From: Pseudomonas triclosanedens
GTDB taxonomy: Bacteria; Pseudomonadota; Gammaproteobacteria; Pseudomonadales; Pseudomonadaceae
Assembly (NCBI RefSeq): GCF_026686735.1
Contig: NZ_CP113432.1
Location: forward strand, 2,779,001-2,843,000
Direction of reading: 5' to 3'
DNA length: 64,000 nt
Each line of letters begins with the position of its first letter. Within the stretch, counting starts at the first letter, position 1. Position numbers and translations under genes: made by a program. This document shows positions 18,163 through 30,282 of this stretch, one piece after another. Below the pieces are notes generated by a model. The model was not told the DNA's origin. It saw nothing but the letters and a program-made list of their open reading frames with translations, and made no database searches.

Positions 18163-19569
18163 TCAGATATGCAGTGCGTGGCCCAGCGCGCGCAACGCCG
18201 CTTCCTGCACCGCTTCGCCGAGCGTGGGGTGGGCGTGAATGGTGCCGGCGATGTCTTCCAGGCAGGCGCCCATTTCCAGCGACTGCACGAAGGCGGTGGA
18301 CAGCTCGGAAACCGCCTTGCCTACGGCCTGCCAGCCGAGGATCAGGTGGTTGTCCTTGCGCGCCACGACGCGCACGAAGCCGTCGTTCGACTCCAGGGTC
18401 ATCGCCCGGCCGTTGGCGGCGAACGGGAAGCTCGCCGTCAGCACGTCGAAGCCAGCGGCTTGTGCCTGCTCCGGCGACAGCCCGACCACGACGACCTCCG
18501 GGTCGGTGAAGCACACCGCCGGGATTGCCGTGGGCGCAAAGGCGCGGCGCTTGCCGGCGATGATTTCGGCAACCATCTCGCCCTGGGCCATGGCGCGGTG
18601 GGCGAGCATGGGTTCGCCAGTGATGTCGCCGATGGCCCAGACATCGCGCATGGAGGTGCGGCACTGCGGGTCGATCCGCACGGCGCGTCCGTTCATGTCC
18701 AGATGCAGGCTTTCCAGGTTCCAGCCGGTGGTGTTGGGCTGGCGGCCGACGGCGACCAGCACCTGGTCAGCCTCGATCACCCGCTGCGAACCCGCGCCGT
18801 CCTGTACGCGCAGGCCGGCGCCACCAGGCTCCAGGCCCATGACGCTGTGCCCCAGGTACAGCTCCACGCCCAGCTTGCGCAACGCATTGGCCACCGGTTT
18901 GGTCAGTTCCTGGTCATAGGTCGGCAGGATGTGCGGCTGCGCTTCCACCACCGTGACCTCGACGCCCAGCTTGCGGTAGGCGGTACCCAGTTCCAGGCCG
19001 ATGTAGCCCCCGCCGACCACCGCCAGGCGTTTGGGCAGGGCCCTGGGCGCCAGTGCCTCGGTGGAGGAGATGACGTTGCCGCCCAGCGGCAGGAACGGCA
19101 GCTCGACGGACTTCGAGCCGGCCGCCAGCAACAGGTGTTCGGTGTGGATGTGCTGGCTGCCGCCGTCGGCGAGGCCGACTTCCACGGTTTTGCCATCGAC
19201 GATCCTGGCCTGGCCGCGCACCACGGTGACGCCATGCTTTTTCAGCAGCGCGGCGACGCCGGTGGTGAGGCGGTCGACGATGCCGTCCTTCCATTCCACG
19301 GTGCGGCAGATGTCGATGCTCGGCACCTGCACGCTGATGCCCAGAGGCGAGTTGCCGGCGAATTCGCGGGCCTTGAAGTACTCCTCGGCGGCATGGATCA
19401 GCGCCTTGGAGGGAATGCAGCCGATGTTCAGGCAGGTGCCGCCCAGGGCGGCGCCTTCCACCAGCACGGTGCGGATGCCCAACTGGCCGGCGCGGATGGC
19501 CGCGACGTAGCCGCCGGGGCCGCCACCGATCACCAGCAGGGTAGTTTCCAGAGTCTGGTTCTGTTTCAC
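18163..19569 (-). CDS. lpdV: Dihydrolipoyl dehydrogenase, branched-chain 2-oxoacid dehydrogenase E3
   Basis: A 468-residue FAD/NAD disulfide oxidoreductase that reoxidises the dihydrolipoyl group of BkdB. The [20 protein letters not shown] site, the redox disulfide in [13 protein letters not shown], the NAD-binding [11 protein letters not shown] and the active-site HAHPTLGEA near the C-terminus are all present. The start is a GTG at 19569 ([17 protein letters not shown]); no ATG lies near the conserved FAD motif. It is the last gene of bkdA1-bkdA2-bkdB-lpdV, 17 bp after bkdB, and is followed by a strong terminator. Confidence 0.92.
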   Translation of the reverse strand: MKQNQTLETTLLVIGGGPGGYVAAIRAGQLGIRTVLVEGAALGGTCLNIGCIPSKALIHAAEEYFKAREFAGNSPLGISVQVPSIDICRTVEWKDGIVDRLTTGVAALLKKHGVTVVRGQARIVDGKTVEVGLADGGSQHIHTEHLLLAAGSKSVELPFLPLGGNVISSTEALAPRALPKRLAVVGGGYIGLELGTAYRKLGVEVTVVEAQPHILPTYDQELTKPVANALRKLGVELYLGHSVMGLEPGGAGLRVQDGAGSQRVIEADQVLVAVGRQPNTTGWNLESLHLDMNGRAVRIDPQCRTSMRDVWAIGDITGEPMLAHRAMAQGEMVAEIIAGKRRAFAPTAIPAVCFTDPEVVVVGLSPEQAQAAGFDVLTASFPFAANGRAMTLESNDGFVRVVARKDNHLILGWQAVGKAVSELSTAFVQSLEMGACLEDIAGTIHAHPTLGEAVQEAALRALGHALHI

Positions 19570-19586
19570 GTCTGGTGCTCCGGCAG

Positions 19587-20882
19587 TCAATCGATGAACA
19601 GCGTGGCGGGATGTTCGAGCAGGGCGCGCACGGCCTGGATGAAGGCTGCCGCGTCCATGCCGTCGACCACCCGGTGATCGAAGGACGAGGACAGGTTCAT
19701 CATCTTGCGGACGACGATCTGCCCGTTGATCACCATCGGTCGTTCGACCATGCGGTTGACGCCGACGATGGCGACTTCCGGATGGTTGATCACCGGCGTG
19801 CTGACGATGCCGCCGAGCGCACCGAGGCTGCTCAGGGTGATGGTGGAACCGGACAGTTCCTCGCGGCTGGCCTTGCCGTGGCGCGCGGCGTCGGCCAGGC
19901 GCGCCACTTCCGCAGCGTTGCCCCACAGGTCGCGCGACTCGGCGTTGCGCAGCACCGGCACCATCAGGCCGTTGTCGCTCTGGGTGGCGACGCCCAGGTG
20001 CACTGCGCCGTAGCGGGTGATCACGTCGGCCTCGTCGTCGTAACGCGCGTTGAGCTGCGGGAAGTCGCGCAGGGCGACAACCATTGCGCGGGCGATGAAG
20101 GGCAGCAGGGTGAGCTTGCCGCGCGCAGCGCTGTGCCTGGCGTTGAGGTGGACGCGCAGGGCTTCGAGGTCGGTGACGTCGATTTCCTCGACGTAGCTGA
20201 AGTGCGGGATGCGCCGCTTGGCCTCGGCCATCTTCTGGGCGATCTTGCGGCGCAGGCCGATGACCGGGATCTGCTGCTCGTCGTGGCGTGCCGCGTAGCC
20301 GGATGCGACGGTTGCGCCGCCGTGGGTCAGGTAGTGGTCGAGGTCGTCGTGGAGAATGCGTCCGGCCGGGCCGCTACCCTGCACGAACTGCAGTTCAACG
20401 CCCAGGTCGCGGGCGCGCTGGCGTACCGCCGGAGAGGCCAGCGGCTTCTCGCCCGGCGCGCGGCGCGGCGCCTGTGCGGGAGTGGGCCGAGCCGCCGCTG
20501 CGACGGGCTTGCTCTCCACGCGGGGCGCGGGCCGCGGCGCTTCGGCCGCCGGTTCCGGGCGTGCCGGGGGCGTTTCCCGTGGCGTGCCCAGGGCTTCTTC
20601 GGGGGCCTTGGGCTGCACGGCTTCCCGATGGTTGCCGTGGCCTTCGACTTCCAGGCGGATCAGTTCGCCGCCCACGGCCATCACCTGGCCAGGTACGCCG
20701 CCCAGGGCGAGGATTTTCCCTGCCACCGGCGAGGGAATTTCCACTGTCGCCTTGTCGGTCATCACCTCGGCCAGCAATTGATCTTCATGGACTTCGTCGC
20801 CGACCTGTACGTGCCATTCCACCAGCTCGACTTCGGCGATGCCTTCGCCGATGTCCGGCATCTTGATGACATGCGTGCCCAT
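19587..20882 (-). CDS. bkdB: Branched-chain 2-oxoacid dehydrogenase E2 (lipoamide acyltransferase)
   Basis: A 431-residue E2 component that forms the core of the complex and transfers branched acyl groups to CoA. The N-terminal lipoyl domain has the lipoyl lysine K44 in [12 protein letters not shown] long Ala/Pro-rich linker (about residues 85-145) is followed by a peripheral-subunit-binding domain ([20 protein letters not shown]). The catalytic domain ends with the DHRVVDG active-site motif. The ATG abuts the bkdA2 stop (TGAATG), so translation is probably coupled. Confidence 0.93.
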   Translation of the reverse strand: MGTHVIKMPDIGEGIAEVELVEWHVQVGDEVHEDQLLAEVMTDKATVEIPSPVAGKILALGGVPGQVMAVGGELIRLEVEGHGNHREAVQPKAPEEALGTPRETPPARPEPAAEAPRPAPRVESKPVAAAARPTPAQAPRRAPGEKPLASPAVRQRARDLGVELQFVQGSGPAGRILHDDLDHYLTHGGATVASGYAARHDEQQIPVIGLRRKIAQKMAEAKRRIPHFSYVEEIDVTDLEALRVHLNARHSAARGKLTLLPFIARAMVVALRDFPQLNARYDDEADVITRYGAVHLGVATQSDNGLMVPVLRNAESRDLWGNAAEVARLADAARHGKASREELSGSTITLSSLGALGGIVSTPVINHPEVAIVGVNRMVERPMVINGQIVVRKMMNLSSSFDHRVVDGMDAAAFIQAVRALLEHPATLFID

Positions 20883-23428
<2,546 letters not shown>

Positions 23429-23890
23429 ATGGCTGATCTCGACCGCACCGACCTGAAAATCCTCCGCGCCCTGGCCGACGACGGCCGCCTGTCCTGGCGC
23501 GATCTCGCGCAGAAGATCGGCCTGTCACTGACCCCGACGCTGCGCCGGGTTCGCCGCCTGGAAGAGGAGCACTACATCCAGGGCTACTTCGCACGCCTCG
23601 ACGAAGAGCGGTTGTCCGGCGGCATGAGTGTGTTCGTCTCGGTGTCCCTGGAGAAACAGACCGGCGACTACCTGGCGCGGTTCGAAGAACGCATCGTCCA
23701 GGCGCCGCAGGTGATGAGCTGCTTCCAGATGACCGGGGATGCGGACTACATGCTGCGGGTGGTGGTGAAGGACCTGTCGGCGTACCAGCTCTTCCTGACC
23801 AATACGCTGACGCAGATTCCGGGCGTGGCGGGAATCAAGTCGGCGTTTGCGTTGAAGTCGGTAATGCTGCGCTCGGCGCCGCCGATCTGA
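23429..23890 (+). CDS. bkdR: Lrp/AsnC-family regulator, BkdR-like
   Basis: A 153-residue Lrp-family regulator. The N-terminal HTH (LDRTDLKILRALADDGRLSWRDLAQKIG) is followed by the RAM ligand domain (FVSVSLEKQTGDYLARFEERI, FQMTGDADYMLRVVVKD). Position divergent from bkdA1 is that of BkdR, which activates the operon in response to L-branched-chain amino acids. The HTH wording differs noticeably from the BkdR sequences I recall from P. putida and P. aeruginosa, so the symbol rests mainly on context. Confidence 0.8.
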   Translation: MADLDRTDLKILRALADDGRLSWRDLAQKIGLSLTPTLRRVRRLEEEHYIQGYFARLDEERLSGGMSVFVSVSLEKQTGDYLARFEERIVQAPQVMSCFQMTGDADYMLRVVVKDLSAYQLFLTNTLTQIPGVAGIKSAFALKSVMLRSAPPI

Positions 23891-23976
23891 GTCGCCGCGG
23901 GGTGCCCGGCCCATTGCAGCGGGCCCTGCCGTTGAGCCCGTGCAAGAGCTGCCAATGAACGCACAGGCAGGTAGGC

Positions 23977-24050
23977 GTGGAACGCAGCGATACCCGTCAA
24001 TTCGGCACTCCCGGCAGCATCGGCAACGCTGCTCTCCACCCATCCTGCGA
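23977..24050. repeat. REP-like element pair
   Basis: GTGGAACGCAGCGATACCC at 23977 is the reverse complement of the 8601-8623 repeat arm with few changes, and CTCCACCCATCCTGCGA at 24034 repeats 8618-8634. The two parts lie in opposite orientation within the gap between the convergent bkdR-like and AraC-type genes. Confidence 0.65.
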
Positions 24051-24067
24051 CGAGGCGCAGCAGCCAT

Positions 24068-25030
24068 TCAGGTCCCGCGGCGGAACTGCTCGCGATACTG
24101 CGTCGGCGTCACCCCGAGGCGCTGGGTGAATACTAGGCGCATGCGCGCCGGGCTGCCGAAACCGCAGCGCCAGGCGATCGTCTTCAGCGCCTGGTCGCTG
24201 CCTTCCAGCAGCCCGCGCGCGGCGTCGATGCGGGCGCGCTGGACGAACTCTCCCGGTGTGATGCCTGCCTCGCGGACGAACACGCGGGCGAAGCTGCGCG
24301 GACTCATCGCCACCTCGGCGGCCAGTCGCGGCACACCCAGTGGCTGGTCGAGGTGCTCCTGCACGTAGCGCTGGATGCGTGCCACCGGCGAGCCTTCTTG
24401 CGCCGGTGCCTGCAGGAAGGGGCTGAACTGCGATTGCCCGCCCTGGCGCTGCGTCACCACCAGCAGGCGCTTGGCCACGGCGAGGGCTACCGCCGCGCCG
24501 TGATCCTCCGCCACCAGGGCCAGCGCCAGGTCGATGCCGGCGGTCACGCCCGCCGATGTCACCAACGCTCCGTCGCGCACATGGATGCGGTCCGGCTCCA
24601 CCCGCGCCAGGGGAAACAGCTCGGCCAGCCGCCGCGCATCGCTCCAGTGGGTGGTCACCTGCCTGCCGTCGAGCAGGCCGGCGTGGCCGAGCAGGAACGC
24701 GCCAGTGCAGATCGAGCCATAGCGCGGCGCCTGCGCGCAGGCTGCGCGCAGCCAGTCGAGCAGTTCGGCGGCGGGCGTCTGCTCCGGCAAGCCGGGGCCG
24801 CCGGGTATCAGCAGGATATCGGCGGCCGGCAGGCCGTGATCAAGGCCGTAGTCGGCGACGAGCCGTTGGCCGTTGGAGGCGCGCAGCGGCATGGAGGCAG
24901 AGGCGAGGGTGATGACCTGGTAACCCTTGCCGGCAGGCACGAAAGCGTTGGCTTCGGCGAACACATCCAGTGGCCCGGATACGTCCAGCGCCTGGACGCC
25001 GGGAAACAGCAGCATGGCGATGCGTTTCAT
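24068..25030 (-). CDS. GlxA-type transcriptional regulator (DJ-1/PfpI + AraC HTH)
   Basis: A 320-residue two-domain regulator. Residues 1 to about 175 form a DJ-1/PfpI-like domain (LIPGGPGLPEQTP, GSICTGAFLLGHAGLLDGR with the nucleophile-elbow Cys), and the C-terminal 100 residues are an AraC HTH (VPRLAAEVAMSPRSFARVFVRE). Members of this group regulate carnitine, arginine or glycine betaine catabolism, but here no catabolic operon is adjacent and the target is unknown. The ATG at 25030 starts the conserved MKRIAMLLFPGVQALDVSGP. Confidence 0.85.
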   Translation of the reverse strand: MKRIAMLLFPGVQALDVSGPLDVFAEANAFVPAGKGYQVITLASASMPLRASNGQRLVADYGLDHGLPAADILLIPGGPGLPEQTPAAELLDWLRAACAQAPRYGSICTGAFLLGHAGLLDGRQVTTHWSDARRLAELFPLARVEPDRIHVRDGALVTSAGVTAGIDLALALVAEDHGAAVALAVAKRLLVVTQRQGGQSQFSPFLQAPAQEGSPVARIQRYVQEHLDQPLGVPRLAAEVAMSPRSFARVFVREAGITPGEFVQRARIDAARGLLEGSDQALKTIAWRCGFGSPARMRLVFTQRLGVTPTQYREQFRRGT

Positions 25031-25288
25031 GGTGCCTCCTGGGCCGATCGATGGTGGTAATTCTCGCCAGGCCACAGGTTGGCTGCAATCGAGCAAGGGG
25101 TGCGGAAACGGCCAGACAGGCGGCAAATAGCGACACAGTCGCCGTACTTCACCTGTTTCGCAGTGTCATTGTTGCAGATGCCGTATCGATCCATTGTCAA
25201 TGGCGGTCTGTGTGGCCGGCGGGCGCTCAGCTAGATTTGCAGGGTGGGCCACGATCGACGCGACCCGCGTTATCCCGGAGGTTCCGCC

Positions 25289-25522
25289 ATGAAATCCATT
25301 CTGTTCGCCATACCCGCCGCACTGATGTCCTGCGCCGCCTTCGCCGACCAGGCGCCGGTCTATCGCTACGGCATGCCGCTGGACGTGGCGCGTGTGATCA
25401 GCATCGAGCAGCCCAACGAGCGCTGCGAGGTGAGCCTGGCCACGATGACCTACGCCGATTCCCAGGGGCAGGTGCATGCGGTGCGCTACCTGCGTCAGAC
25501 CCAGATGTGCAGCGACAACTGA
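25289..25522 (+). CDS. Small periplasmic DUF2790-family protein
   Basis: A 77-residue protein with a signal peptide (MKSILFAIPAALMSCAAFA) and a short mature part with YGMPLDVARVISIEQP, CEVSLATMTYADSQGQV and a C-terminal Cys. These are the marks of DUF2790, a pseudomonad-specific family of small secreted proteins of unknown function; the two mature Cys could form a disulfide. The start at 25289 has GGAG upstream. It ends only 3 bp before the end of the convergent chemoreceptor gene, leaving no room for a terminator between them. Confidence 0.78.
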   Translation: MKSILFAIPAALMSCAAFADQAPVYRYGMPLDVARVISIEQPNERCEVSLATMTYADSQGQVHAVRYLRQTQMCSDN

Positions 25523-25525
25523 CGC

Positions 25526-27658
25526 TCAGGCGCGGAATTGCTCCACCAGGCCCTGCTGCCGGCTGGCCAGTTCATTGAGCGCGCGGCTGGCGCTGGCGGC
25601 CTGTTGCGCGTGATCCGAAATGGTTTCGGTGACATCGCGGATGCCGGCGATGTTGCGGTTGATTTCTTCTGCCACGCTACTCTGCTCCTCCGCCGCGCTG
25701 GCAATCTGCAGGTTCATTTCGCTGATCAGGTTCACCGCATCGGCGATGCGCCGTAGCGCGCCGATGGCCTGGCGTGCCTGGCCGACGTTGCCCTGGGCCT
25801 GGCGGAAGCTGTCCTGCATCGCCGCGCTCACCGAATGCCCGCGGGCTTGCAGGTTCTCTATCACGCCGCGAATTTCCTCAACCGACTCCTGCGTGCGCCG
25901 GGCAAGGCTGCGCACCTCGTCGGCAACCACGGCGAAACCGCGTCCTGCATCGCCGGCACGCGCCGCTTCGATAGCGGCGTTGAGGGCGAGCAGGTTGGTC
26001 TGCGCGGCGATGCCGCAGATGACCTCGAGAATCGAGCCGATCTGTTCGTTGCTCACTGCCAATTGCTGAAGCTCGGTCATCGCCTGGTTCATTCCGCTGG
26101 CCAGTTCGTCGACGCCCCGGGTGGTCGCCTCCAGGGTGCGGTTTCCCTCCTGGCAGGCCTGCTCGGCGTCACGCGCGGCCTCGGCGGCGCGCGCCGCGCT
26201 GCGTGCGGAGTCCTGGGCGGTGGCGGACATCTCGTGCAGAGCAGTGGCAACCATGTCGATGTCGCGGAACTGCTGCTGCATGCCGTCGCTGGTCTGGCGG
26301 GCGATCTGTGCGGAGCGGTCGGCGCTGGAATACGCGTCGCGGGTGGCCGATTGCACGGCAGCGATGCTCGGCTGGAGCTTGTCGAGGAAGCGGTTGAACG
26401 CGGTGGCGAGCCTGCCGAGTTCGTCGCGGCGCGGGTAGTCCAGGCGGCGGGTGAGGTCGCCTTCACCATCGGCGATATCTTCGAGCATGCGCGCCAGGCG
26501 CAGGATCGGCCGGCTGATGCCCAGCGCGGTGAGTGCCACCAGCAGCATGCCGAGCACGCCGGCGGCCATGCCTGCGCCGGTCTCGAACACCGTGCTGCGC
26601 CAACGCAGGCGGTCGAGGGTGTCCTTCAGGCGCTGTGCCGGGGCGAGCATGGCCGGCTTGGGCACGCTCAGCAGGATGCCCCAGCTTGCCGATTCGGGAA
26701 TCGGTGCGAGGCTATGCAGCACGCTGATGTCATCCTCGCTGTCATAGATTGGTGAGCGGCCCGCCGCGACGTCTTCGAGAATGCGCGGGGCCTGCGGGCC
26801 GGCGAATCGCTGGCCGAGGTGCGAGGCGTCGCTGCTGTCGCCGGCGAGCAGGCCGTTGGGGCTGAGGATACGGATGCGGCCCTTGCCTTCGAACAGGCTC
26901 TTGCTGCCGGTGACGCTGCTTTGCTGCAGGACGGCGAGGTCGATATCGAAACCGACAGCGGCAATCGCCTTGCCGTTTTCCAGCAACGGCAGGGTGACGC
27001 TGGTGACCAGTCGGCGCTGGCCGGAGGCGTCGTCGAAATACGGGTCGAGCACGCAGGGGCGCGCGTGCCCGGTGGAGCAGGTGAAGAATGCGTTGTACGG
27101 CTGGCCGCTGGGGCCGGGCGTGGTGTCGGCCAGTACCTGCTCGGTGCCGATCACCCGCTGGGTGCCGCCGCCGTTGCGCAGCAGGTAGAGCGCGAAACGC
27201 CCGTTCTCGTTACTGCCCAGCGCTTCACGGGCGGTGAACTGTGCGTCGGCGCCGTCCAGGGCGTTGGCCTGGAACACTACGAACAGCCCCAGCAGCTCGG
27301 GGTGCGCGGCAAGGGTTCCGGCCATCGAACGCTCCAGCGTGGCGCGCAGCGCGGCGCTGTCGAGCACGCCCTGCTGCCGTTGCTGGCGCAGGGTCTGAAC
27401 GGTGCGTAGCAGGCCCTCGCCGAGCAGCAGGTTGTCCTTGAACCGCTCGCGGATCAGTAGCGCCTGAACCTGCCCCTGGGTTTCCAGGTTGCGCAGGGCC
27501 GACTCGGCGAACAGGGCGCCGCTGTCCTCCTTGATGGCCTGGCTGTCCTGGCGTGCCTGGTGCAGCGACAGGCCGATCAGCACACTGGCCACGACAATCA
27601 GGCATAGCCCTGCCAGCCAGGTGATGCGGCCCTGGATGGAGGTCAGAAAACTCGGCAT
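25526..27658 (-). CDS. Methyl-accepting chemotaxis protein with periplasmic dCache-like sensor
   Basis: A 710-residue chemoreceptor. A first membrane helix (about residues 10-29) is followed by a long periplasmic domain (about 30-350), the size of a double Cache module, containing CSTGHARPC as a likely disulfide loop. A second membrane helix (about 355-378), HAMP and the methylation/signalling coiled coil follow. The conserved hairpin tip is present (GIAAQTNLLALNAAIEAARA and GFAVVADEVRSLARRTQ). No CheR-binding pentapeptide ends it. The ligand is unknown; its neighbours (outer-membrane channel and amino-alcohol-type genes) make a small amine or related nutrient a reasonable guess. Confidence 0.88.
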   Translation of the reverse strand: MPSFLTSIQGRITWLAGLCLIVVASVLIGLSLHQARQDSQAIKEDSGALFAESALRNLETQGQVQALLIRERFKDNLLLGEGLLRTVQTLRQQRQQGVLDSAALRATLERSMAGTLAAHPELLGLFVVFQANALDGADAQFTAREALGSNENGRFALYLLRNGGGTQRVIGTEQVLADTTPGPSGQPYNAFFTCSTGHARPCVLDPYFDDASGQRRLVTSVTLPLLENGKAIAAVGFDIDLAVLQQSSVTGSKSLFEGKGRIRILSPNGLLAGDSSDASHLGQRFAGPQAPRILEDVAAGRSPIYDSEDDISVLHSLAPIPESASWGILLSVPKPAMLAPAQRLKDTLDRLRWRSTVFETGAGMAAGVLGMLLVALTALGISRPILRLARMLEDIADGEGDLTRRLDYPRRDELGRLATAFNRFLDKLQPSIAAVQSATRDAYSSADRSAQIARQTSDGMQQQFRDIDMVATALHEMSATAQDSARSAARAAEAARDAEQACQEGNRTLEATTRGVDELASGMNQAMTELQQLAVSNEQIGSILEVICGIAAQTNLLALNAAIEAARAGDAGRGFAVVADEVRSLARRTQESVEEIRGVIENLQARGHSVSAAMQDSFRQAQGNVGQARQAIGALRRIADAVNLISEMNLQIASAAEEQSSVAEEINRNIAGIRDVTETISDHAQQAASASRALNELASRQQGLVEQFRA

Positions 27659-27721
27659 GGATGGCTCCCCACGGATGCCCGGTGGCAGACCCGCCGCGCA
27701 TGGCGGCGGGCCGGGGTGCGG

Positions 27722-29047
27722 TCAGAAGGTGGTGGAGAACAGCAGTTGGCTGTAGAGGTTGCTGTTGTCGTTGCCGATCTGCGTGCCGCCTTCTTCGGCG
27801 CTCTTCTTCGGCTGGTAGAGGCCGACCAGCGGGATGATCACCAGGTGCTCGTTGATCGCCCACTCGGCGTAGAGGTCCAGTTCGCGGCCATCGGTGTTGC
27901 CCAGGTCGCTATCCAGGGTATGGAAGTCGAAGAACTGCGCGCCGATGCTCAGGTTTTCAAGCGGAGTGACTTTGGCGCCGATGTTGTTGACGCGGGTGTT
28001 GCTGTTGAACGGGCCCGAGTAGTTGCCCGCCACTTCGCCCTGGAACCAGGTGCCAAAGCCACGGCTGAATCCGTAGAAGAGGGTGTCGTAGCCTTCCGAG
28101 AAGCGGCTGAAGCGATAGCTGACATAGGGCTTCCAGGCGATGTCGGAGAAGGTCCAGCCCGCTTCCAGGTACCAGGCGTTCTCATTGTCTGCGCGGCGCT
28201 TGTCCTGCCAGGCGTACTCGCCGGAGAGGAACAGGTCCTGCACGCCGGCATTGCCGGTACCACGCACGCTCCAGGTCTTCATGTCCTTGCGGTCAAGCTG
28301 GGCGGGCGAGGCGTACTGCTCGTCGATGTCGTTCACGTCGATGTAGGTCAGGCCGAAGGTGGCGGCGTCGGCGACGTGCTCCAGGGTGGCGACGTACAGC
28401 TCGGAGTTGGCCTGGGCACGGTTGTCCGATTTCAGGCGCATCAGGTCGCCGCGCCAGCCCTGCTTGCCGCCCATGCGCAGCACGGCGGTTTCGTCGAAGT
28501 CGCGGCGTGCTGCCAGGTAGTAGGCGCCGCCGCGGTTGTACTCGCCGTCGGCCAGGCCATTGCCCATGTTCAGCGCATCGCCGTCGATCAGGAAGCCGTC
28601 GCCGACTACGATGTTCTGGCGGCCGAAGGACAGGTCGATGCCATCGGCACCGAGCATCGGGAACATCTCGCCCGAGCGCCAGCCTGCGTAGGCGTCTTCG
28701 ATCTTGGTGGTGCGCTCGGAGCCGTCGCTGAAGCCGGCGGCATCGCCATCGCCCCAGGTGCCGGAGCTGAGCAGGTTGAACGCGCCATAGACGGTGCCCG
28801 CGCCGCCGAGTTTCTGGTCGCCGCTCAGGCCGTACTTGATGAAACCTTCGCGCCAGGAAGACGAGCCTTCATCCAGCGTGCCGCTCATGTTGTAGCGCTC
28901 CTGGCTGTGGAACAGCCCGAAGGTCGCCGAGAGGTCGGCGTTCAGGTGCGTGTCGTCGGTCGAGTACAGCTCGTAGGCACTGGCGGAGCTGGTCCCGGCG
29001 ATGAACAGGGCGAGCAGGGTGGGGCGCAGCACGGCGGCGTGGGTCAT
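27722..29047 (-). CDS. Outer-membrane beta-barrel channel (alginate-export-like family)
   Basis: A 441-residue protein with a signal peptide (MTHAAVLRPTLLALFIAGTSSASA) and alternating hydrophobic/polar strands ending in Phe (LFSTTF), as in outer-membrane barrels. GFIKYGLSGDQKLGG, LSFGRQNIVVGDGF and the overall layout resemble the AlgE-like alginate export family of porins rather than OprD. It probably admits a specific small solute. It lies between the AraC-type regulator and the chemoreceptor, all on the minus strand, so it may be co-regulated with them. The start at 29047 is the one that gives a signal peptide. Confidence 0.72.
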   Translation of the reverse strand: MTHAAVLRPTLLALFIAGTSSASAYELYSTDDTHLNADLSATFGLFHSQERYNMSGTLDEGSSSWREGFIKYGLSGDQKLGGAGTVYGAFNLLSSGTWGDGDAAGFSDGSERTTKIEDAYAGWRSGEMFPMLGADGIDLSFGRQNIVVGDGFLIDGDALNMGNGLADGEYNRGGAYYLAARRDFDETAVLRMGGKQGWRGDLMRLKSDNRAQANSELYVATLEHVADAATFGLTYIDVNDIDEQYASPAQLDRKDMKTWSVRGTGNAGVQDLFLSGEYAWQDKRRADNENAWYLEAGWTFSDIAWKPYVSYRFSRFSEGYDTLFYGFSRGFGTWFQGEVAGNYSGPFNSNTRVNNIGAKVTPLENLSIGAQFFDFHTLDSDLGNTDGRELDLYAEWAINEHLVIIPLVGLYQPKKSAEEGGTQIGNDNSNLYSQLLFSTTF

Positions 29048-29242
29048 GGTGAAGGCATCCGTTTCGTTATTGTCGATTGAGGGGATGTGACTTCTGCCGA
29101 TGCTAAGTAAGGGCTGGCCCTGTGCTGTTGTTCCTGTCTGCCAAGTGATTGGGTGTGGTTGCCAGATCGCCAAGGGCGGTCATTTCCGGGAAAAGCGGGC
29201 TCGCTGCGGCGAAAGGGTGCAGATGCTCGGGGTTCCTGCCGG

Positions 29243-30190
29243 TCAGCGCGGGCGCGAGGTCAGTGACGGCTGCTCCGCATACAGGCGCTTGTACAAGGCC
29301 GAGAAATGGCTGGAACTGGCGAAGCCCAGATCCAGCGCCAGGTTCGTGATGCTTTGCTGCGGCTCCTGCTTGAGCCGGCGGCGCGCCTCGGCCAGGCGCA
29401 AGCTGAGGAAGAATTGCTGCGGCGTGCTCTGGCAGATCTGCCGGAAGCAGTACTGCAGGGTGCGCTGGCTGGTGTTCAGGCTCTGGCTCAGTTCCAGCAG
29501 CGACAGCGGCTCGGAGAGATCCGCCTGCATGCGCTCGATGGCTGCCAGCACAAGTCGGCGATGCTGCTGGAGCGAACGTGGCGCGCCTTCGCGGTCGCTG
29601 CCCGGGAGGATTTCCTCCAGTGCCTGCAGTACATGGCTGAGTACCAGGGCAACGGCACGCCCGGCCTGTTGCGGGTCATCCACCGGCCAGGACTCGTCCT
29701 CGAAGGCAGTGATGGCATTGCAGAGGCTGCGCCGGAGACCGCCAGCACCGGTCGGCGAAAGCTGCAGGCGCCGTTGGTCCAGCGCGCGTTCGAACAGTTC
29801 ACGCTCCTCGGCGCCGAGCAGGCGCTCCAGTTGCGGCTGGCTGAAGGTAAGGCCGAGCATGTGGATTTCCCCGGCGGCGCAGATTTCCAGCTCGCGGCCG
29901 CCTTCGAGCACCAGCAGGGTGTCGTCGTGCAGGGCCTGGCCGTTGAAGCGTGAATCGGCACTGGCACGCAGGGGAATGCCGATCACCAGGTGACCGGCGG
30001 GCGGCGCCATGTTCTCGTGCAGGTGCAGGTTGGAGTGTTCGTAGATCAGCGAGGCGCCGGGCAATTGCACATGCAGCAGCTCCGCCTGCAGGCGGCCGTG
30101 GCCGAGCTGTGTGTAGTCCTGGCTCCAGCCGGCGAGGGCACAGGCCAGTTCATCGGAGTCGGTTGCCTGGTGGCGGGCTATGCCGGTCAT
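29243..30190 (-). CDS. AraC-family regulator (EutR-like)
   Basis: A 315-residue regulator with an N-terminal sensing domain (about 1-190) and a C-terminal double HTH (LSLLELSQSLNTSQRTLQYCFRQICQSTPQQFF and SITNLALDLGFASSSHFSALYKRLY). The YCFRQ and SLRLAEARRRL wording resembles the EutR-type regulators of ethanolamine utilisation. It lies between the outer-membrane channel and a kinase / phospho-lyase / permease operon, so either could be its target. Ligand not known. Confidence 0.8.
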   Translation of the reverse strand: MTGIARHQATDSDELACALAGWSQDYTQLGHGRLQAELLHVQLPGASLIYEHSNLHLHENMAPPAGHLVIGIPLRASADSRFNGQALHDDTLLVLEGGRELEICAAGEIHMLGLTFSQPQLERLLGAEERELFERALDQRRLQLSPTGAGGLRRSLCNAITAFEDESWPVDDPQQAGRAVALVLSHVLQALEEILPGSDREGAPRSLQQHRRLVLAAIERMQADLSEPLSLLELSQSLNTSQRTLQYCFRQICQSTPQQFFLSLRLAEARRRLKQEPQQSITNLALDLGFASSSHFSALYKRLYAEQPSLTSRPR

Positions 30191-30282
30191 GGCGGTTCAC
30201 CTCGGTTGTACGCCGAGTATCAGTCAGGGCTGGCGCGCAGGCTTGTGCCTGCGCGCCAGGGTGTTGCGGCGCTCTGCCAGTT

